Below are positions 60,468 to 64,000 of a DNA stretch of 64,000 nt, one piece after another. Numbering within the stretch: position 1 is the stretch's first letter; each line of letters begins with the position of its first letter. The notes under the pieces are model-generated. The model did no database searches. It worked only from the letters and a program-made list of their open reading frames with translations, and was not told where the DNA came from. Made by a program: the position numbers and the translations under genes. The stretch spans positions 186,001 to 250,000 of the forward strand of contig CAWFLE010000005.1 of assembly GCA_963816545.1 (NCBI GenBank), written 5' to 3'. Source of the DNA: Albimonas sp963816545 (GTDB lineage Bacteria; Pseudomonadota; Alphaproteobacteria; Rhodobacterales; Rhodobacteraceae).

Positions 60468-61913
60468 ATGAACGGCATGACCAACAGAACCCGGAACGCG
60501 GCGCTGGCCCTCGGCGCGGCGCTCGCATGGACGGCGCCTGCGGGGGCCGAAACGTTGGCCGACGCGATGGCCAAGGCCTACGTGTTCCACCCCACGCTGG
60601 CCGCGGAGCGCGCCACGCTCAGGGCGCTCGACGAGGTCGAGTATCAGGAGCGGGCGGCGCGGTTCGGCTCCGCCGACGTGTCCGCGACCTACCAGTACCA
60701 GAACTCCGACAGCGCCGGCACGAGTTTCGATCCCGCGACGGGCCGCAGCGTCCGGGTCAGGAGCCGCAACGACACCGACCCGTTCTCGCTGGGCATCGGC
60801 GGCTCCATCCCCCTCTATTCCGGCGGACGGATCGAGAACGGGACCCAGTCGGCCGAGGCCGGCGTGCAGTCCGGCCGCTCCAACCTCGCCTCGGTGGAGC
60901 AGGACGTGCTCCTCGACGCGGTGACGGCCTATGAGAACGTGCGCCGCGACATCGCGCTGGTGGCGGTGGCGCGCAGCAACGTGCGCGTGATCGGCGAACA
61001 GCTCCGCGCCGCGCAGGACCGGTTCGAGGTCGGCGAGGTCACGCGCACCGACGTGAGCCAGGCCGACGCGCGCCTCTCGGCCGCGCGCTCCAACCTCGCG
61101 GCCGTCACCGGCCAGCTCGCGCAGTCGCGCCAGTTCTACCGCGCCACGGTCGGAGATCTGCCGGAAGACCTCCAGGATCCGCCCCCTCTGCCGACCCTGC
61201 CGGAATCGGAGGAGGCCGCCCTCGCGCTCGCCGAGGCCGAGCATCCCCTGATCCTCGCGGCCCGTTTCGACGCCCGTCAGGCCGAGTACGAGGTGAAGCG
61301 GGCCATCGGCGCCACGCTGCCCAGCGTCGCGCTGGAGGGGGACGTGGCGTATACCGACGCCTCGCTCCTGACCAACGAGGGCGCCTCTGGCGTGGACGGC
61401 AACTCCGCCTCGGTCGGGGTGCGGGCGTCGATGCCGCTCTGGACGGGGGGGCGCAACGCCTCGGTGGTGCGGCAGACGCAGGCGCAGCTCGCGCGGGCGC
61501 AGGCGTTGATCCACAACCAGGCGCGGCTGGTGCGCCAGCAGGTATCGAACGCCTGGTCGGGGCTGGAGGTCGCGCGCATGTCGATCTCCGCGGCGCGTCA
61601 GCAGATCGAGGCCGCGCGCATCGCCTTCGAGGGCGTGCGGGAGGAGGCGACGCTGGGGGCGCGCACCACGCTCGACGTGCTGGACGCGGAGCAGGAGCTT
61701 CAGTCCGCGCGGGCCGAGCTGATCAGCTCGCTCCGCGACGAGTACGTGGCGGGCTACGCGCTGCTGGCTTCCGTCGGCGCGCTGAGCGTGGGGCATCTGG
61801 GGCTCGATGTGGCGCGCTACGATCCGACGGACTACCGCGAGTCGGTGGACGAGGCGCCCTACGATTACCTCCCCGGCGAGGCGACGCAGTGGTCCTCCCG
61901 CTGGAAGCCGTGA
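60468..61913 (+). CDS. tolC: TolC family outer-membrane efflux protein
   Basis: A 481-residue outer-membrane channel subunit with a signal peptide ending AGA-ETLADAM (residues 20-28). Two internal repeats of coiled-coil plus beta hairpin are seen: NTLADAM..., DVSQADARLSAARSNLAA, VRASMPLWTGGRNASVVRQTQAQL and LGARTTLDVLDAEQELQSARAEL. Type I secretion or drug efflux. The start at 60468 has AGGGCGGG upstream. It is downstream of pcm, as in many Rhodobacterales. Confidence 0.92.
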   Translation: MNGMTNRTRNAALALGAALAWTAPAGAETLADAMAKAYVFHPTLAAERATLRALDEVEYQERAARFGSADVSATYQYQNSDSAGTSFDPATGRSVRVRSRNDTDPFSLGIGGSIPLYSGGRIENGTQSAEAGVQSGRSNLASVEQDVLLDAVTAYENVRRDIALVAVARSNVRVIGEQLRAAQDRFEVGEVTRTDVSQADARLSAARSNLAAVTGQLAQSRQFYRATVGDLPEDLQDPPPLPTLPESEEAALALAEAEHPLILAARFDARQAEYEVKRAIGATLPSVALEGDVAYTDASLLTNEGASGVDGNSASVGVRASMPLWTGGRNASVVRQTQAQLARAQALIHNQARLVRQQVSNAWSGLEVARMSISAARQQIEAARIAFEGVREEATLGARTTLDVLDAEQELQSARAELISSLRDEYVAGYALLASVGALSVGHLGLDVARYDPTDYRESVDEAPYDYLPGEATQWSSRWKP

Positions 61914-61940
61914 CGGCGCGGGAGAGGGGAGGGGACGCCC

Positions 61941-62896
61941 ATGCAGGACGATGACCGCCGCGCCGGAGAGGATGACGGGTTGATGGCCGACATCCGCAGG
62001 ATCGTGGAGGAGGAGGGGCGCCCTCGCCCGCCCACGGCGTTCGAGCCGGCGAGCGCCGGCGGGGTGTTCGCCCTGACCCCCGCCATGCGGGCCGGAGCCA
62101 CGCCCTTCGGCGCAGGCTCTCCCCGCGCGCCCCTCGCTCCGGCGGAGGACGAGGAGCCCCCGCTGATCCTGACCCGCCGCGTGGACCAGCCCGAGCAGCC
62201 CTTCGGCTCCGGCTCCGCCGGCACGCCGCCGTCCCAGGGCCGGCCGCCCGCCTTCCACGCGCCGGAGGACGAAGCGCCGTCGCCGGCGTCCGCCTTCGAA
62301 CCGGATCGAGCCAAGTCGACGCCTCCGCACGCGGCCCCCGCGCCGGCGGACGAGACCCTGGCCGATCCGGCGCACGCGGCCTCCGCGTCGGGGGGCGAGG
62401 AGTCTTCGCCGGCCGGCGACGAGCGCGCCCGAGCCCGCCTCACCCGAGCCGCGGGACGAGGATCCCGAACCGGAGGTCTTCGCCGAGATCCCCGACGCGC
62501 CTCCCGCCGACGAAGCGGGCGACCCGCCGCTCCGCGACCCGGAGCGCCGGGGCGCCGAGCCTTCCCCTGCGCGTCCCGCCGCAGGGAAGGCCGAGCCGTC
62601 GCCCGGCATCGCCGCCGCGCGCATCCCGCAGATTCGGCGCGCCCTTCGGTCGGGCGGCCGCGCCGCATGACATCCGCCGCGCCTTCGCCTCCGACAGCGC
62701 GCCCGGGCCGATCGCCGCCTCGGGCCTCCCCCGCAGCCGGGAGGAGCTTCTGGCCCTGACCCGCGAGGCGATCCGCGAGGAGTTGGCCGGTCCCCTGGGC
62801 GAGCGCATCTCCCAGAACATCAAGCTGCTGATCGAGCGGGAGGTTCGCCGCGCCGTCGCCCAGCTGGCGCGGGACGAGGACGACGCCTCGCGCTGA
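61941..62896 (+). pseudogene. PopZ-like (DUF2497-type) protein, two frameshifts as read
   Basis: Starts MQDDDRRAGEDDGLMADIRRIVEEEG (helix H1 of PopZ-like proteins), has a long Pro/Glu/Asp-rich middle, and ends LTREAIREELAGPLGERISQNIKLLIEREVRRAVAQL, the C-terminal helices. The three parts are in different frames: shifts occur near 62400-62430 and near 62641-62650 (an extra C in GCGCCCTTCGG restores RRAFGRAAAPHD). Conserved ends argue for recent or artefactual indels. A polar organising role is inferred. Confidence 0.6.
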
Positions 62897-62939
62897 GCGC
62901 GACGAAGCCGCCCGCCGGGTCTACCGGCGGGCGCTCCGG

Positions 62940-63110
62940 TCATGCAGCGGGCGAGGATCGGGCGGCGAGCGCCGCCCCCGTCGCCGGCCTCGCCAGCGTC
63001 TCCGCCGGCTCCACCTTCCGGGGCCCGAAGCCATTGAAGCGGGTCGCCGTCGTGGTTCCGCAGGCGCCGAGGCCCTCGAAGATCACGAAGTCGCCCTCCG
63101 CGATAGTTGG
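62940..63110 (-). pseudogene. ornithine decarboxylase, C-terminal fragment
   Basis: About 55 codons remain: TIAEGDFVIFEGLGACGTTTATRFNGFGPRKVEP. This is the C-terminal part of the fold type III (alanine racemase-fold) ornithine/lysine decarboxylase, where AEGDxVxFxxxGAYxxxxxTRFNGF is the signature, here with the usual Tyr replaced by Cys. The catalytic domain is not found; upstream sequence does not continue the protein. Confidence 0.55.
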
Positions 63111-63205
63111 CGCGGAAGGCGGTCGAAATCGACCTGATGGAACGGACGAAATGATCCATCTCGCTTGCGATACGACGAAACGACCATCGGATCGCGAAGA
63201 TACCC

Positions 63206-63578
63206 GAATCTCTTGATGAGACCGAGCGCGCGCTCCTCGGTCTGCTGGCGCGCGACGCCCCCGCCCCGGCGTCCGAGCTTGCGCCCCGCCTGAACTTCGC
63301 CCGGACCACCGTTCAGGCGCGGATCGAAAAGCTGGAGCGCACCTGGTCATCAACGGCTAAACCATGCGCGCCGAGACCGCGCCGGGGGCCATGATCCGCG
63401 CCTACGTGCTGATCCAGGTGGAGCCGCGCAACGCCGCCTCGGTCGGCGTGCAGCTTGCGCGGATGCGCGAGCTTGGATCGATGCACACGACCTCCGGGCG
63501 GTTCGATCTCGCGGCGCAGGTGTGCGCCGGATCGAGACGCTGGTGCAGGTCTCCACCAAGATCGACCGCCGCTGGTGA
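63206..63578 (+). pseudogene. Lrp/AsnC family regulator, decayed
   Basis: Segments of an Lrp/AsnC regulator are clear: SLDETERALLGLLARD, NFARTTVQARIEKLERT (helix-turn-helix), MRAETAPGAMIRAYVLIQVEP, ELGSMHTTSGRFDLAAQVCA and a terminal VSTKIDRR. They are broken by a missing start codon (GAA in its place), a frame change after LERT, a TAA where GYT is expected and a loss before the end. Lrp-type genes beside Odc are often divergent partners. Confidence 0.65.
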
Positions 63579-63675
63579 TCCGGCGGAGCCCGCGTCGCGG
63601 GCGAGACCTTATCTCGATCCGCGCCTTCGCGCGGTTCTCGGGCGCCGCGGGGCGGGGAGGGCGCGCTTCGACCCC

Positions 63676-63775
63676 CTCGCGCGGGCGCGCGGTCTTTCCC
63701 CCCTCGCGCGGGCGCGCGGTCTTTCCCGGTTGCGCGGGCGCGCTTCGCCTCTCGCGTCCGCGCGCGGTCTTTCCC
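63676..63775. repeat. 27-base tandem repeat upstream of valS
   Basis: Two identical 27-base units (from 63676 and 63703, CTCGCGCGGGCGCGCGGTCT-type) are followed by two degenerate copies starting near 63730 and 63751. All share GCGCGGGCGCGC then GGTCTTTCCC. The stretch lies between the decayed Lrp gene and valS; no function is evident. Confidence 0.8.
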
Positions 63776-63838
63776 AGGACGTCCTCGCGCGCTAGAAGCG
63801 CCCGAACCCCGTTTTTCGCGCAGACCGGACGCTTCAGC

Positions 63839-64000
63839 ATGAGCATGGACAAGACCTTCGACGCCGCTTCGGCCGAGCCCGAGATCTACGCGCGCTGGGA
63901 AGACGAGGGCGCCTTCCGCGCCGGCGCAAACGCAAAGCCGGGGGCCGAGCCCTTCGCCATCCTGATCCCGCCGCCCAACGTCACCGGCTCGCTCCATATC
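63839..64000 (+). CDS. valS: valyl-tRNA synthetase, N-terminal part (cut by window end)
   Basis: The first 54 codons of valS: MSMDKTFDAASAEPEIYARWEDEGAF and the class I HIGH-motif region ILIPPPNVTGSLHI. Ligates valine to tRNA. The gene continues beyond 64000. A G/T-rich spacer with CCCGTTTTTCG precedes it. Confidence 0.95.
   Translation, partial: MSMDKTFDAASAEPEIYARWEDEGAFRAGANAKPGAEPFAILIPPPNVTGSLHI

Noticed and set aside
63350..63997. Minus-strand frame with repeated GKDRAPARG
   Set aside because: It spans the tandem repeat and the antisense of valS and the Lrp remnant, with no start or conserved motif.
1..64000. CRISPR arrays, prophage or defence systems
   Set aside because: No regularly spaced repeats with unique spacers, no Cas, integrase or phage structural genes were seen; the only mobile DNA is the IS256/IS21 block.

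Overview
The window is about 70% G+C and reads as a chromosomal segment of an alphaproteobacterium close to the Rhodobacterales. The evidence is a C4-pathway 5-aminolevulinate synthase (hemA) next to tspO, an ETF-ubiquinone oxidoreductase, the F1-ATPase inhibitor zeta (DUF1476), a membrane-anchored cytochrome c beside pheA, a small SRP RNA next to dnaX, and the order rpoZ-relA/spoT-DUF2062-pdxJ-acpS-lepB-rnc-era. Genes are packed on both strands with many 1- or 4-base start/stop overlaps. No species is named here.

Layout. 1-5.1 kb: end of an AraC-type regulator, a DUF2927 protein, two M20 peptidases (argE and an amidohydrolase), an AI-2E-type permease and a SqrR/BigR-like ArsR regulator. 5.3-7.8 kb: tspO, hemA (with an FNR-type dyad upstream) and a periplasmic cytochrome c. 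7.8-16.3 kb (minus): DUF1491, era, rnc, lepB, acpS, a LysE-type exporter, pdxJ, DUF2062, relA/spoT, rpoZ. 16.6-25.5 kb: a NYN protein, family-5 UDG, pepF, an OmpA-type lipoprotein, a small Fis-type HTH protein, ETF-QO, a family-4 UDG, moaB and a Nudix enzyme. 25.5-34.1 kb: purQ/purS, a gene-free stretch with a duplicated structured element, a DsbA-like protein, purC, ATPase zeta, the TPP-riboswitch-controlled thiM-thiE-thiD operon, a DUF2165 protein, a glutathione peroxidase and purB. 34.3-41.1 kb: bioY and a YejABEF-type peptide ABC transporter operon that includes an unlisted 41-residue protein. 41.7-45.4 kb: an IS256-family element abutting a decayed IS21-family element. 45.5-55.7 kb: cytochrome c, pheA, nudC, SRP RNA, dnaX, ybaB, a TadE-like protein, a tyrosine phosphatase, an FMN reductase, an HWE-kinase/response-regulator pair and tRNA-Cys. 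55.9-64 kb: an rRNA methyltransferase, a YdeP-type molybdopterin oxidoreductase, pcm, tolC, a PopZ-like protein, decayed Odc and Lrp fragments, and the start of valS.

Two observations deserve attention. First, two diverged copies (about 135 nt each) of an element near 26.5-27.0 kb keep long inverted repeats through paired base changes, which suggests an undescribed structured RNA. Second, three otherwise intact genes (lysE-like, yejF, dnaX) are each broken by one extra base. Each extra base duplicates the adenine of a GANTC site, the CcrM methylation motif. This points to methylation-linked sequencing error rather than true gene loss. A further cluster of indels at 62.4-63.6 kb looks like real decay or poor local sequence.
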